Below, piece by piece: positions 10,849 through 21,545 of a stretch of DNA of 64,000 nt. The stretch is from positions 23,160,501-23,224,500 of the forward strand of contig CP142456.1 of the NCBI GenBank assembly GCA_038049695.1, given 5' to 3'. Position 1 is the first letter of the stretch. Each line of letters begins with the position of its first letter. A model generated the notes under the pieces. That model saw only the letters and a program-made list of their open reading frames with translations. It searched no databases and was not told the origin of the DNA. Source of the stretch: Cinnamomum chago (taxonomy: Eukaryota > Streptophyta > Magnoliopsida > Laurales > Lauraceae). A program made the position numbers and the translations under genes.

Positions 10849-12432
10849 TACATATGTGATTTAGTGTGCTAAGCTCATTTGGTATAATCATCATATCCAT
10901 TTTCCATTGCATTGTAAGCTTAGTACATTTGCTAAGAGTGGAGATGTTGCATGATAGATTAATGGATCATTTTAGATGAATTGGAATTGCACCATTGTTC
11001 TTAATAAGTATATCCATATATGAGATTCATCTTCATCTATATGTGATCCATGATGTCCCTCTAACTCCATACCTTCTTGTGCTTATATAGTTATATTTTT
11101 TATTGATGATATAGTATGAGTTAGATCTTGAGTGTTGATTGATCCTCTCTATGTAAATGTCAAATCGTTCTATATATGGTTGTGATCTTAGTTATATTAG
11201 TAGAAACATATTAGAACTCAAATCCATCATCTATGCCTTCTAGTCATTTCTTTTTGGATGGTTATGATGTTGATTCATGTATATTCTCTAAGTGATGTCA
11301 TCCTTGTACATGTTTCAACATCATAGTAGTGATCTTGATCATATGAAACTCTTTGAAATCCATCCCTCGTATATCTATATTTTTGATGGATATCTTAGTT
11401 GTTGAATTCATATGATTTTGTCACCTTGAAAATTGCATGCATTACCAAGTTATATCCTTTTGCATTGCAATTTATCTTGTTCATCACTATGCTTATTTGT
11501 TATATCTTTAAAAGTGACGAATATCCATTTATGATGCTTGATGGAATTTTGTGTTTGTCACATCCTTGCTATTTATCATGTTGTCAAATTCAATTGGTTT
11601 CAATTGGTATAATTTTCGATTGATTTGATTTCTTGTGAATGTGATAGACCTTGTGTACATTGGATTGAACTTGATAGTAATATATTTTTTCCATGTCACA
11701 TTCTATTAGCATCATAATTTTCTTGTTTGCCACATCTCTTGCTCATATAGGTATATCTCATGACCACCATGTTTATGTATTCATAATTTTGGTTGGTTAT
11801 TAGTTGAGGTTGGCTTCATGTTTGAATTTCATTTCACTCGATCATCTTGCACATTAATAGTCATATTTATTGATTGAATGAAATGATTTCAAAACTTTCA
11901 TAGCATATGTTTTTCATAGTTAAATCGATTGATGCTATGTTTAAGTAAACCTCATTTTATCATGGATAGCTCTAATTTGGATTTATCTTGATAGTTATAT
12001 CCTTTATAACTCCATTTTAGAGTGATTGTTTCAATAGACTTATCCTTGAATCTCAATTGGTATTCTTTTTTTTTTTTTCCAATTGGTATCCATGATTGCT
12101 TTTTTCATTGGCCTTGCTCTTTTGATAATTTTATCATATTGTGCTCTATAGTTAAACATGTCTAATCATTTCCTTGAAGTTGACCCTCAATTGGTTAAAC
12201 TATCTTCTTCTTGCTCCAAATAGTTATATCTATGTCAAAAGTTTGACAAAATGAGAGAATGGATTGAGGGGAAGTGTAAACCTTCATAGGAAGTATTAGT
12301 TTTGATCAAATTGTCCCTTGGATTGACTTTGAACCCTTAGAGACTACTACCATACATGATAACTTGTTATGTATTTCATTTTCGATTTCTGTTGTTAACA
12401 GGTGCTTCTAAAAGGTATTTTCCTTATTTTAT
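10849..12432. other. AT-rich non-coding DNA, possibly decayed interior of the Sirevirus-like element
   Basis: No frame longer than about 75 residues and no reverse transcriptase or integrase motif. The stretch runs without an obvious break into the polypurine-rich end of a copia element at 12460. It may therefore be that element's long untranslated or env-like region after heavy decay, or flanking DNA. The sequence does not decide. Confidence 0.35.
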
Positions 12433-12459
12433 GTGTGTAGGTACCTTTGCAATTTAATG

Positions 12460-12848
12460 TCAAAGGGGGAGAGAGCATTCAAGTCTCTAAAGGGCAAGAG
12501 AATGTCCAAGCTTCCTAAGGGGAGATATTGTGTGATCTTCTACAGGGGGAGAGAATGCATATCTTGCCTAAGGGAGAGAGAGTGCATGGTCAAAGGGGGA
12601 GAGTTGAAAGAAGAGAAAGCTTGGAGCTAAAGAAGACGCTTGGCTAAAGAAAGAAAGAAGAAGAGAAAGCTTGAAGAAATGATCAAGCTCCAAGCATCAA
12701 GAAGAATGAAGAAAAAGTCCCATAGCCCAAAACTAAGAGAAGGAGCATCCAAGAGATTTTAAGACGTGTCCAGCTTAGGGGGAGTTGAAGACTTAGTGTG
12801 TAAAATTCGGTGTTGAGTAAGTTGCCATCAAATTGCAAAGGGGGAGAT
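12460..12848 (+). promoter_or_regulatory. Multiple polypurine tracts before the 3' LTR
   Basis: AAAGGGGGAGAG-type motifs occur at about 12464, 12545, 12593, 12775 and 12836. The last (CAAAGGGGGAGAT, 12836-12848) directly abuts the LTR start and is the functional-looking primer for plus-strand synthesis. Such multiplicity is a Sirevirus trait. Confidence 0.65.
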
Positions 12849-13213
12849 TGTTAGGAATTTTGTGTATTGTAATTTGATGGAGTCATTATCACTTTAGCAT
12901 CATTTGAATTTTCACACATGCATTGTTTTAGAAAAACTTGAAATCTTGATTTACACATGCATTGTTAAGAAATATTGATTTATGCATGTTTTGTTTTTTA
13001 ACTTAGATGCATTTGTTTTTGAAAAGAAGTTTTAGAAATCAAGCAAGCCTATGTTTTAAATATTTCAAATCATTTTAGGCTTTTTGTGTTTCATGATTTT
13101 AAGCCTCTTAGTTTGATTTAAATCATGATTCAAAGCTTGATTTAATGGCCCATAAGTTCTCTTCAAGAAATACTTTGAAAAACACAATTTTAGGGAATTT
13201 TGGTCCCAGGCCC

Positions 13214-13374
13214 GGGTCGACCCGCAGTGGGTTCGGTCGACCGGCCCAGGGGACCCGGTCTACCGGCCACACTGCGCGGTCGACCGGGAAAGAGCCGTTG
13301 GGGCTCCTGTCAAACGGTCAGTTTTATGACCGCTATGAAGGCCAGGTCAACCCGGGGGTCATGGGGTCGACCGA
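13214..13374. promoter_or_regulatory. Cluster of GGTCGACC palindromes in LTR U3
   Basis: Six related palindromes, full (GGGTCGACCC, CGGTCGACCG) or decayed (CGGTCTACCG, GGTCAACCC), lie 30 to 190 bp upstream of the TATA box in an island of high GC within AT-rich DNA. Similar palindromes are known in Sirevirus LTRs and are suspected cis-regulatory sites. Confidence 0.6.
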
Positions 13375-13400
13375 GGACTAGCCGTTGGGCTGTTTTTTGC

Positions 13401-13407
13401 TATAAAT
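13401..13407 (+). promoter_or_regulatory. LTR TATA box
   Basis: TATAAAT downstream of the palindrome cluster, as expected at the U3/R side of the LTR. Confidence 0.6.
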
Positions 13408-14260
13408 ACTAGTTCATTCCTTTGCCAAAAGTTAGGGATTTTTAGGCCATCCTTGAGATGTTTTGAGGCCAATCAAAGGGGAATGAGCTAAGGGATGAAA
13501 TGGGTCATTAGGAAAGCTAAAGCTTGGTTCCATTGAGTTAAATCACTAAGTAAGCTTTACTTTTCTTAATCATATGTTTTCAAGCTTTGCTTTAATTATT
13601 GGTAAATTTTTTCTAGCATGATAAACTATGATTTGTTGTGTCCTTAACATGAATATGTTTTGAATTGATTTATTGTTTTGGATGCATCACCATGATTCAA
13701 TTCAAGTAGAACTTAAATTGGTATATCTAAGTAAATCATGTTAATGAAAACATCTTTGAAATTATATGTAACATGATTCCTATACTTGGTTGAATCTATG
13801 GTTGTTGTTTTTCATCATAAGAAAATATCTTTCAAATCTATCTTATGTTTTGGATTCAACAACTTCACAAATCATATGTACTTTTGTTTTAAAGTTTCAC
13901 AACTTGCCTTACTTTGATAGGTATATCATTTTCAAGTTGATTTTATAATTACATATGATTTGTCCTCTAATTTCAATCAAATCTTTTTTATGTTTTATGC
14001 TTATAGCATACACATAGTGAGCTACATTGTTAATTTGATTGACATCCCTATGCATCACATGTTTTGTTCTTAGAATTTCATAACTTGTTTAGAATACATA
14101 TGTATATCTTTTACAAGTTATTTTTAACATGTGATTTGCATTCTTTCCTCAATCATAAATGTTTTTATGAGCTAAAACTTTCAAAAGCCTTTGGCATATA
14201 CTTATGAGCTTTCATTTTAAAAATGATTGAGGACATCATACATACACATTGAGCATTCAT

Positions 14261-14265
14261 CTTTG
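14261..14265. repeat. Target site duplication (left)
   Basis: CTTTG immediately before TGTTAGG. It is repeated at 18325-18329 just after the 3' LTR. Confidence 0.85.
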
Positions 14266-14433
14266 TGTTAGGTATTTTAGTATTGGCAAAATTCATGAGT
14301 TGGACAAAACTCTAGGTCTTTTGAGTTGTAATGTTTTTTTTAGAAAAGGACTCTGTAGAATAGAAGATTAGAAGGACTCACAAGAAGAAAGCTGGAGAAA
14401 CAGAGCTGAATTTACGGATCATCCAGAATGGGG

Positions 14434-14560
14434 TTCGCTCGAGCGAACATCTCATCCGCTCGAGCGAAGGAAACAGATAGCCCAAATGCACTGACAGAAG
14501 ATTTTTATGCCAAGACAGAACCTTATCCGCTCTAGCGGATGGTGGGTCCGCTCGAGCGGA
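14434..14560. promoter_or_regulatory. Four CGCTCGAGCG palindromes in U3
   Basis: Inverted repeats 12-14 bp long centred on TCGA or CTAG. They match in kind, though not in sequence, the GGTCGACC cluster of the outer LTR. Confidence 0.65.
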
Positions 14561-14675
14561 CAGGTGTGTAGAAAAAGGAAAAGTCTCTATTCTGATTCGA
14601 ATTAGTTTCCCTTTGAGACTATCTTTCCCAGTTTGAGTCCTACTTGTGCACAAAGTCTAATGCACGAATTTGGGG

Positions 14676-14685
14676 CTATTTATAG
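14676..14685 (+). promoter_or_regulatory. LTR TATA-like box
   Basis: CTATTTATAG, downstream of the palindrome cluster. It is also present in the 3' LTR at about 17806-17815. Confidence 0.5.
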
Positions 14686-15195
14686 GGTGTTTCTCTCAAC
14701 CCTAGTGAGATCACCACCATCACAACTCTCATTGATCTGAGTCAGAGATATCTTAGAGAGAGTTAATTCTCTAGAGCCATTGAGAGATCATTTTGAAAGG
14801 CTGCTCTAGAAGGTTGTTGCTACTTCTACTTTTCTTGTAGAAGATTGATCATCTTGGTTGACAAGGTGTGGGGAGATCAAGTATGGAGAACGGGGCGCGT
14901 GGATGTCGTGTCAGTGGATTCCTTGCAAGAATAACTACAATCCTTAGGTCGAGGTACAGACTGAGGTAAATGAGCTTGTGAGTATATCTTGTAACTGTTC
15001 GTGAACTCTTGATTTCTGGTTCGTGGTTTTTCTCCCTGGATAGGGTTTCCACGCTAAATATTGTGTCTGCCTTCTTGTGGTGTGTGATTGGTAGATAGCT
15101 AGTTCTATATTATCTGATTGATTTATTTCCGCTGATTGATTGGTTAAATTAGAACTAGTAATCCATTCTGATAGTTCTCAAGGGATCTTTTCAAT

Positions 15196-15207
15196 TGGTA
15201 TCAGAGC
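15196..15207 (+). other. Primer binding site (initiator tRNA-Met)
   Basis: TGGTATCAGAGC, two bases after the LTR end, is the standard plant copia PBS complementary to the 3' end of initiator methionine tRNA. Confidence 0.9.
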
Positions 15208-15248
15208 GGGTTGCACTATTTTATTGTGTTGATCCAAATATTGCTAGA

Positions 15249-17097
15249 ATGGATGTCTACCGTGAAGGCACTTCAACCAATAAGCCTCCTCTGTTGGATG
15301 GTAACAATTATGCTTATTGGAAAGCCATGATGGTTGCCTTTTTGAAAGCCATAGATCTGAAAGTTTGGAAATCTGTTGTGAATGGCTATTCCTTGCCCAC
15401 TATTACTGCTGATGGGGTAACTGGACCCAAACCTGAAGAAAAGGGGACAAAGGATGAAGAATTGGCAGCCACTTGCAACTCTAGGGCTTTGAATGCTATC
15501 TATAATGGAGTTAGCATATTTGAGTTTCGTAGAATTTCTACATGCACTACTGCAAAAGAAGCTTGAGATATTCTGCAGACTGTGTATGAAGGGACTGACA
15601 CTGTCAAACAATCGAAACTTCAAAACTTGTATACAGCGTTTGAAACCATAAAGATGGAAGATGATGAAACTTTTGATGAGTTTAATTCAATGCTGAATAC
15701 AATTGTGAATGATACATTTACTTTGGGAGAGCCAATTCCTGAAAATAGAGTTGTAAAAAAGATTCTGCGGTCTCTTCCAGAACGGTTTGATGCAAAGGTT
15801 GTGGCCATAGAAGAGAATAAAAATTTGAATATTCTCAAAGCTGAGGAATTAGTTGGGAACCTTCAGACTTTTGAAGCAAACTTAAGGACTAATGCAAAAT
15901 CAAAATCCAAAAAGTATGGCTTTGAGAGCCTCCAAAGAATCTTTCAAGAAAATTGCTAGTGATTCTGATTCTGATTCTGAGGAGATTGATCCCCAAGTTG
16001 CTGTTCAATTTATGAGGCAATTTTAGTTGTTTATGAAGGGGAAGAAAAGCAATGTAAAAGTCCCTAAAAATTTTGTCAAGAAAAAATCTTCTAAAGGGAC
16101 TCAATGTTTTGAGTGTCATGGTTATGGACACATTGCTAGTAATTGTGCTAACAAAAAGCCAAGAAAGTAGGCTCTCAACACAACTTGGGATGAAGATTCT
16201 TCTGAAGAAGAAAAGGAAGATGAAAAAGATCCTGAAGATGATCATGGGAATGGAAAATATGTGGCATTCATGGCAACTTCAATTTCTGCTACTCCACCAG
16301 TTTCTGATGAGGGGACTGATCATGATGTTAGTGAGTCAGAGACAGAACATGATTGGCAAACTGAATATCATATATTGTTTGCAAAGACCATGAAGATGCT
16401 CAAGATGAATGAAAAAGTGGCTATAAGCTGGAAAGAATCTGAAGAGCAAAATACTTCTTTAAAAGCTGAATTGTCTGAAGCTCTTACAAAAGTGAGTCTC
16501 TTAGAGGCTGAAAATAACACATTGGCAGATGAATTGACTGCTGAAGCACAGAAGTGTGTTTTGATTACTAATGATATTTAGATCTTGAAAGCTGAAAATA
16601 CCGACTTGCAAGGAAGACTCAAGATGGTTCTTTCTGAGTTGGATACAAGCAAGGCTTCTCTAAACATGATGAATACTGGGTCTAAAAAACTTGATGAGAT
16701 CCTGTGCAGTCAAAAGGCAAAGACCAACATGCATGACATTGGCTATACTGACGGAGCATCTACATCAAAAGCCAAAGGTAATAATTGTTTTGTTCAAACT
16801 TCAGTTGTTACTAATTCTGCTGTTCATGTTACAAATACAACTGCCAAGAAGAAGAATGTGTCACGTCCTGAACGAATTCCCACTTGCCATCACTGTGGAA
16901 TTAAAGGACACATTCGACCCCATTGCGATAAGTTGCGAAAGTCGCCAGATCAAAAGCAATTGAAACGACAGAAGGAAGCGTCCCCGATGAAAACCAAAGC
17001 TGTCTGGGTCAAGAAAGAAGACCTTCCATCTGTCCTCGTACACACTCTGCTGAACTATTTGAATATGCAAGTGTGTGTACCAAAGCTTCACCCCTGA
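15249..17097 (+). pseudogene. gag: Copia gag polyprotein, broken
   Basis: The capsid-nucleocapsid protein packages element RNA in cytoplasmic particles. The N-terminus has the copia gag signature LLDGNNYAYWKAMMVAFL (DUF4219/UBN2 type). A first CX2CX4HX4C zinc knuckle lies at 16105-16146, an acidic then coiled-coil-like region follows, and a second zinc knuckle lies at 16885-16926. The frame is broken by a stop TGA at 15564, one frameshift between about 15885 and 15918, and stops TAG at 16024, 16168 and 16579; it then runs to 17097. The start was chosen at 15249, just before the conserved LLDG block; an in-frame ATG at 15195 overlaps the PBS. No protease or pol follows. Confidence 0.8.
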
Positions 17098-17419
17098 TCT
17101 ACAAGATCATGCCCCCACCCCAGTGCTGATACGAAGATCATCTTGAGGGGGAGTCTATTTAGGGGGAGCTACAGAATTCAGATTGACAGAAGCTGCTTGA
17201 AGAATCTTGTTTGTCAATTATGGACAAAAAGGGGGAGAATATTGAAGCTAGGGGGAGCTAGAGACAATAAGAAGATCAAACTGAGTTAAAGACAATGCAG
17301 ATCTACATTTACTGTTTTTTCTTATGCTGATTTTTTTTAATGTATTTTTGGTTTCTTTTTGGTAGATCAATTTGTATTGTCTTAGGGAGTTTTGTCCATG
17401 AATTGCCAAAGGGGGGGAT
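17098..17419 (+). promoter_or_regulatory. 3' untranslated region with repeated polypurine tracts
   Basis: GAGGGGGAG or AGGGGGAG motifs occur near 17145, 17161, 17229 and 17250. The terminal CAAAGGGGGGGAT (17407-17419) abuts the 3' LTR and is the likely plus-strand primer. Confidence 0.75.
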
Positions 17420-18324
17420 TGTTAGGTATTTTAGTATTGGCAAAATTCATGAGTTGGACAAAACTCTAGGTCTTTTGAGTTGTAATGTTTTTTTTTTAGA
17501 AAAGGACTCTGTAGAATAGAAGATTGGAAGGACTCAGAAGAAGAAAGCTGGAGAAACAGAGCTGAATTTCCGGATCATCCAGAATGGGGTCCGCTCGAGC
17601 AAACATCTCATCCGCTCGAGCGAAGGAAACAGATAGCCCAAACGCACTGACATAAGATTTTTATGCCAAGACAGAACCTCATCCGCAGACAGGTGCGCAG
17701 AAAAAGGAAAAGTCTCTATTCTGATTCGAATTAGTTTCCCTTTGAGACTATCTTTCCCAGTTTGAGTCCTACTTGTGCACAAAGTCTAAGGCACGAGTTT
17801 GAGGCTATTTATAGGGTGTTTCTCTCAACCCTAGTGAGATCACCACCATCACAACTCTCATTAATCTGAGTCAGAGATATCTTAGAGAGAGTTAATTCTC
17901 TAGAGCCATTGAGAGATCATTCTGAAAGGCTGCTCTAGAAGGTTGTTGCTAATTCTACTTTTCTTGTAGAAGATTGATCATCTTGGCTGACAATGTGCGG
18001 GGAGATCAAGTAAGGAGAACGGGGCGCGGTGGATGTCATGTCAGTGGATTCTTTGCAAGAATAACTACAGTCCTTAGGTCGAGGTACAGACTAAGGTAAA
18101 GGAGCTTGTGAGTATATCTTGTAACTATTCGCGAACTCTTGATTTCTGGTTCGTGGTTTTTCTCCCTCGATAGGGTTTCCACGCTAAATATTGTATCTGC
18201 CTTCTTGTGGTGTGTGATTGGTAGATAGCTAGTTCTATATTGTCTGATTGGTTTATTTCCGCTGCATTGATTGGTTAAATTAGAACTAGTAATCCATTCT
18301 GGTAGTTCTTAAGGGATTTTTTCA
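17420..18324 (+). repeat. 3' LTR of nested copia element
   Basis: Starts TGTTAGGTATTTTAG, ends TTTTTTCA. About 23 bp shorter than the 5' LTR. The main difference is loss of the two right-hand palindromes (5' LTR about 14531-14558), leaving CATCCGCAGACAGG at about 17690. Otherwise only scattered substitutions are seen. Confidence 0.85.
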
Positions 18325-18826
18325 CTTTGCATTCATAGTGTGTGTGTGAATTAGATTTTCACTTTCATATCCGCCTAATTAAGAGGCATTGTAATGAGCT
18401 ATAAATTGTATCTCTATCAAGTGTATTTTAGACACTACTTAGAGAGATAACCAACCTTTTGGTTGAAGAGGTTATTGCTTAGCGTAAGAAAAGCATAATG
18501 TAGAGGTTATTGCTTAGCCTTGAAAATCATATTGTAAATGTTATTGCTTAGCCTATTGAAAAGCATAAATAGTGGAAATCCGGTGGCGTGATTGGATCAG
18601 AAGTCGGTAGTGGACGTAGGCATTGAGGCCAAACCACTATAAATCCTTGTGTGATGGTGCATGCTTTGTGGTGATTGTTTTTGTAAGCTTCTGCATTTAT
18701 TTGCTTAATCACCACTTGTGACTAGTTGGATTTAAAGAAGTTAAAATTGGTTAAAATTGGTCATAATTGAAGCTTACCCTATTCACACCCCCCCCCCCCT
18801 CTAGGGTTCGGATCCCCGGACTTTCA
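18325..18826 (+). repeat. Sirevirus-like 3' LTR, right part
   Basis: Starts with the second copy of the CTTTG duplication and continues the outer LTR. Just before the end it has a C13-14 run and CTCTAGGGTTCGGATCC, then ends GGACTTTCA, like other Sirevirus LTRs that close with a C-rich stretch. A short repeated motif (GAGGTTATTGCTTAGC, about 18468, 18502 and a variant 18539) lies within it. Confidence 0.6.
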
Positions 18827-19561
18827 AATCTATCCTCCAATGGGGCATATCCTTTTATAACATGAAACCCACAGCCCAAGTCAAGCTTAGAAGGAAAATC
18901 ACGGATTGGGCTGTAAAATTCACTCCAAAGAAGAAAATAACCTACAGCTTAGGTCAAGAAATGAACTTCGAAAGCAAAGTTAGAATTGATGTGGTGGTAA
19001 TTAACGAGGATATTGTATTCTCATGCATATTAATGAGCCTAATAATGTAGAATAATTGGTGACGGAGTCAGGATTTTCTCTTAGGGGCCAAAAGTCTCTT
19101 TTAGGGAGAAATTTGAGTAAAAATAGAAATTTTATTACGCTATACGTCAAAACTGTTATTACATTGTAATGGGTACAAAAAGTCATGCACGAGTCATTAC
19201 ATTATACCCAAAAATATTTAAAAAATGATAAATTTAGATTGCTCTTTATATCGAGGAATTCTAAAAATTGGGTACGAAAGACTAAAGAAGAATTAAGAGG
19301 GTGCATTAGTTGGCATAAGATTTTATATAGATGACAAATGTGGATTGGATGAAACAACATCTTTGTTTCGTAAGGGGTGGGGTGCGGAATTGAACCATTA
19401 ATTAAAAATTTCTTCCTCCTGCTTAAGCCAATTCTCAATTTGCCATTGACAGGAGTTGGCCTGTAGTTACATTAATCACGCGTAAAACAATTGCTACTGT
19501 AATGAAGTACGGGCAGAGGTCATTCAATGCGGGGATGCCAATTTTTAAGGGTTTCAACAAT
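18827..19561. other. Flanking DNA, nothing recognised
   Basis: Frames at plus 18862-19050 and minus 19202-19438 show no known motif. The stretch looks low-copy. Confidence 0.4.
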
Positions 19562-19704
19562 CAAAAAGTCTACTTGGACAAACTTTTTGGCCCGAATTTT
19601 GGCCAACCCCCATGGTTTGCATTGAATATCACTATGATATTCAATGCAAACCATGGGGGTTGGCCAAAATTCGGGCCAAAAAGTTTGTCCATGTAGCATT
19701 ACTC
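19562..19704. mobile_element. Foldback MITE with 9-bp target duplication
   Basis: Arms 19576-19631 and 19635-19690 are perfect inverted complements of 56 nt around a 3-nt loop, and pairing continues outward with mismatches. The unit is flanked by direct repeats TTCAACAAT at 19553-19561 and 19705-19713. A 9-bp duplication is the signature of the Mutator (MULE) superfamily. The element is non-coding and would fold into a long hairpin if transcribed. The overlapping open frames are mirror artefacts of the palindrome. Confidence 0.75.
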
Positions 19705-19713
19705 TTCAACAAT

Positions 19714-20459
19714 TGGCTGGCAATGTTAAACAATCCTACGATTTGGAAGGGCGGATCTGGACTTTCAGAAAACACGAATACCTTTTCATCAATTGGCAGC
19801 ATCTCTAATTACATGTATACATTTTCCGTGGTTGAATTTTTTTTCCAAAATGAATTTGTAAAAATTTAACATTGAGGACCAAAAATTAAGATCTAAGATT
19901 GATTTTATTAGCTTATTTCTTCACCTTCGTCCATATCCATCCTGCCCTTGCATCCCAGTTAGAATCATCATAAGGGGTTGCCTTTGTTGTCACTGTCTAC
20001 CAAGCTAAAGGGGTTGCATCCCAATTAGAATCATCAGGGGTTGTCTTTCTCTTTTGTCACTGTCTACAAAGCTAGGGGTGTTCATTTGCACGGATTTGTT
20101 TATGGAAATTCTATATGCTGGATACTTTTGATAGCTGTATTCCATGAATCGAATTTTATAAAATTTCTTGTTTGATAAGTGGAATTCTAGAAGGGATTTT
20201 TATGAAAAGAAAAACCCTTTAAATTCTCATTCTAAAAGCTCCAAACCTTTCAAAATAATTTTTTGGCCTTTCAGATTCTCTAAATTCTAAGGTTTAGGTA
20301 CTAGTTGATAATGAAGATTTGAAGTAACTTAGTGAAATTATAATATTTGCGATGCGTTTGTGCAACACTACAGAATCCGAACATGCTCCCGGCCGAATAT
20401 ACACAATCGGGGTAAAAGCTTAATTCATTGTTTTTCTCTTTGACCTGCATAAAAGTAGG

Positions 20460-20501
<42 letters not shown>

Positions 20502-21545
20502 GCCAGCTCTCCTAAGTTCAAGCTTAGGATAAGGTAAGCTCAAGTGTATGGTGGGGCTCACCTAGGGACCCACATGGGGATGGGGTTGAGGGGGATTTCA
20601 AGGACTCCTTGGGATATTCCTCTCTGTAAAAAATCTGTAAAAAATCAGCCCCAACTGTAATTTCTATCATCTCCATATGGGCCCAAAAGTTTAATGGTCA
20701 ATAGTCCATTCAGATCGATACATAATCTCTAGTATACATAGTCTCAAATGAAGATTTATAATTATGGGTTGTACTAGTATAACTCTTTCATTTATGCATA
20801 TGTTAGGTTGCAGCTCTCCTGGACCTATTTTTTTATTTTTTTTTACATTCCATTTCCAATTGACATCGGCTCCTAAATTTCACATTATTTTGCAGGATCT
20901 GCGGCGTGTTCAATTCAGAAGATCTTAAACTATTGTTGCAGTTGATTTTAGAATTTGTAGTATTATATATTTTTAACAGGGAAGGTTCTGATTGTTCTGC
21001 TTTTTCCATGGAGCAGTAATCTCTTGCTTTGGGCAATCATGTAGATTGGTGTGGAAATAATGCTGAAACTGTTATTAAAATGACATCTGCCTTAGGCGAT
21101 ATGACCATGCCCATGAGATGACGAAGCATTGACAGGCTTGGGTGACTACTACATTTTAGTACGCTGCATCTTCAATCTGCTTCCACTGGATATGCTTCAA
21201 CATCAAGAGTCTTACTTGTGGAAAATACTGTTGTTGTATGCACCTGCGGGAACTGTAACTATATTTTCCACATTACATGCATGTAAGTGAAAATTTGGAA
21301 GGTAGAAAGAAACATCTTCGAGCCATGACGAATTTGTATGTTCTACTTAAAAGCACGCCCATCATGGGTTCTGTTGTATATAGTTTGTGTGTATGTGTAT
21401 ACATTCAATGGATGTAAATCCATTTTGTAATCCTGTTTCTCAGGGAACTGTATTTATTTATGTTTGCAAGGAGAGCTTGACCCCTGGGTGTAAAAATTAT
21501 CTTTCAATGTACTGGGCATGTAGGTTTAATATTTCTCTAACAATG
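19714..21545. other. Low-copy-looking DNA with a TA microsatellite
   Basis: A (TA)n run lies at 20464-20498. The part 20880-21540 is less AT-biased than its surroundings and has the look of a gene 3' region, but no coding exon could be supported. Confidence 0.4.
20464..20498. repeat. (TA)n microsatellite
   Basis: About 17 uninterrupted AT dinucleotides. Confidence 0.9.

Larger units (their letters stand above)
12849..14265 (+). repeat. Sirevirus-like 3' LTR, left part
   Basis: Begins TGTTAGGAATTTTG directly after the polypurine tract. It holds the GC-rich palindrome cluster and the TATA box, then AT-rich sequence. It is broken at 14265 by the inserted copia element and resumes at 18330 (total about 1.91 kb once one copy of the 5-bp duplication is removed). 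Confidence 0.65.
14266..15193 (+). repeat. 5' LTR of nested copia element
   Basis: Starts TGTTAGGTATTTTAG and ends TTTTCA. Four palindromes (TTCGCTCGAGCGAA at 14434, a CCGCTCGAGCG variant at 14457, TCCGCTCTAGCGGA at 14526, TCCGCTCGAGCGGA at 14547) lie 115-245 bp ahead of the TATA-like CTATTTATAG (14676-14685). Confidence 0.85.
14266..18324 (+). mobile_element. Complete but pol-less Ty1/copia element (LTR-gag-LTR), nested
   Basis: Two similar LTRs (928 and 905 bp), a PBS matching initiator tRNA-Met, a gag pseudogene with two zinc knuckles, polypurine tracts and a perfect 5-bp target duplication CTTTG (14261-14265 and 18325-18329) define the element to the base. Protease, integrase, RT and RNase H are absent: gag runs straight into the 3' untranslated region. 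It could only have moved with help in trans, or lost pol by deletion. Repeated GGGGGAG motifs and LTR palindromes suggest a Sirevirus relative. Confidence 0.85.
12460..18826 (+). mobile_element. Sirevirus-like Ty1/copia element, 3' end, interrupted by a nested element
   Basis: A run of AGGGGGAG motifs, a polypurine tract and a long LTR identify the 3' end of a plus-oriented copia retrotransposon. Multiple polypurine motifs before the 3' LTR, a LTR near 1.9 kb, and CG-centred palindromes ahead of the TATA box are described hallmarks of Sireviruses. The LTR runs from 12849 to 18826 but is split at 14265/18325 by the element at 14266-18324. No 5' LTR or gag-pol was found to the left, so the element is 5' truncated or decayed. 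Confidence 0.6.

Noticed and set aside
18787..18799. Poly-C run as a regulatory or structural element
   Set aside because: C-rich stretches are ordinary just before the end of Sirevirus-type LTRs.
19502..19869. Two overlapping plus-strand ORFs around 19600
   Set aside because: They read through the two arms of the foldback element, so their similarity is due to the palindrome.
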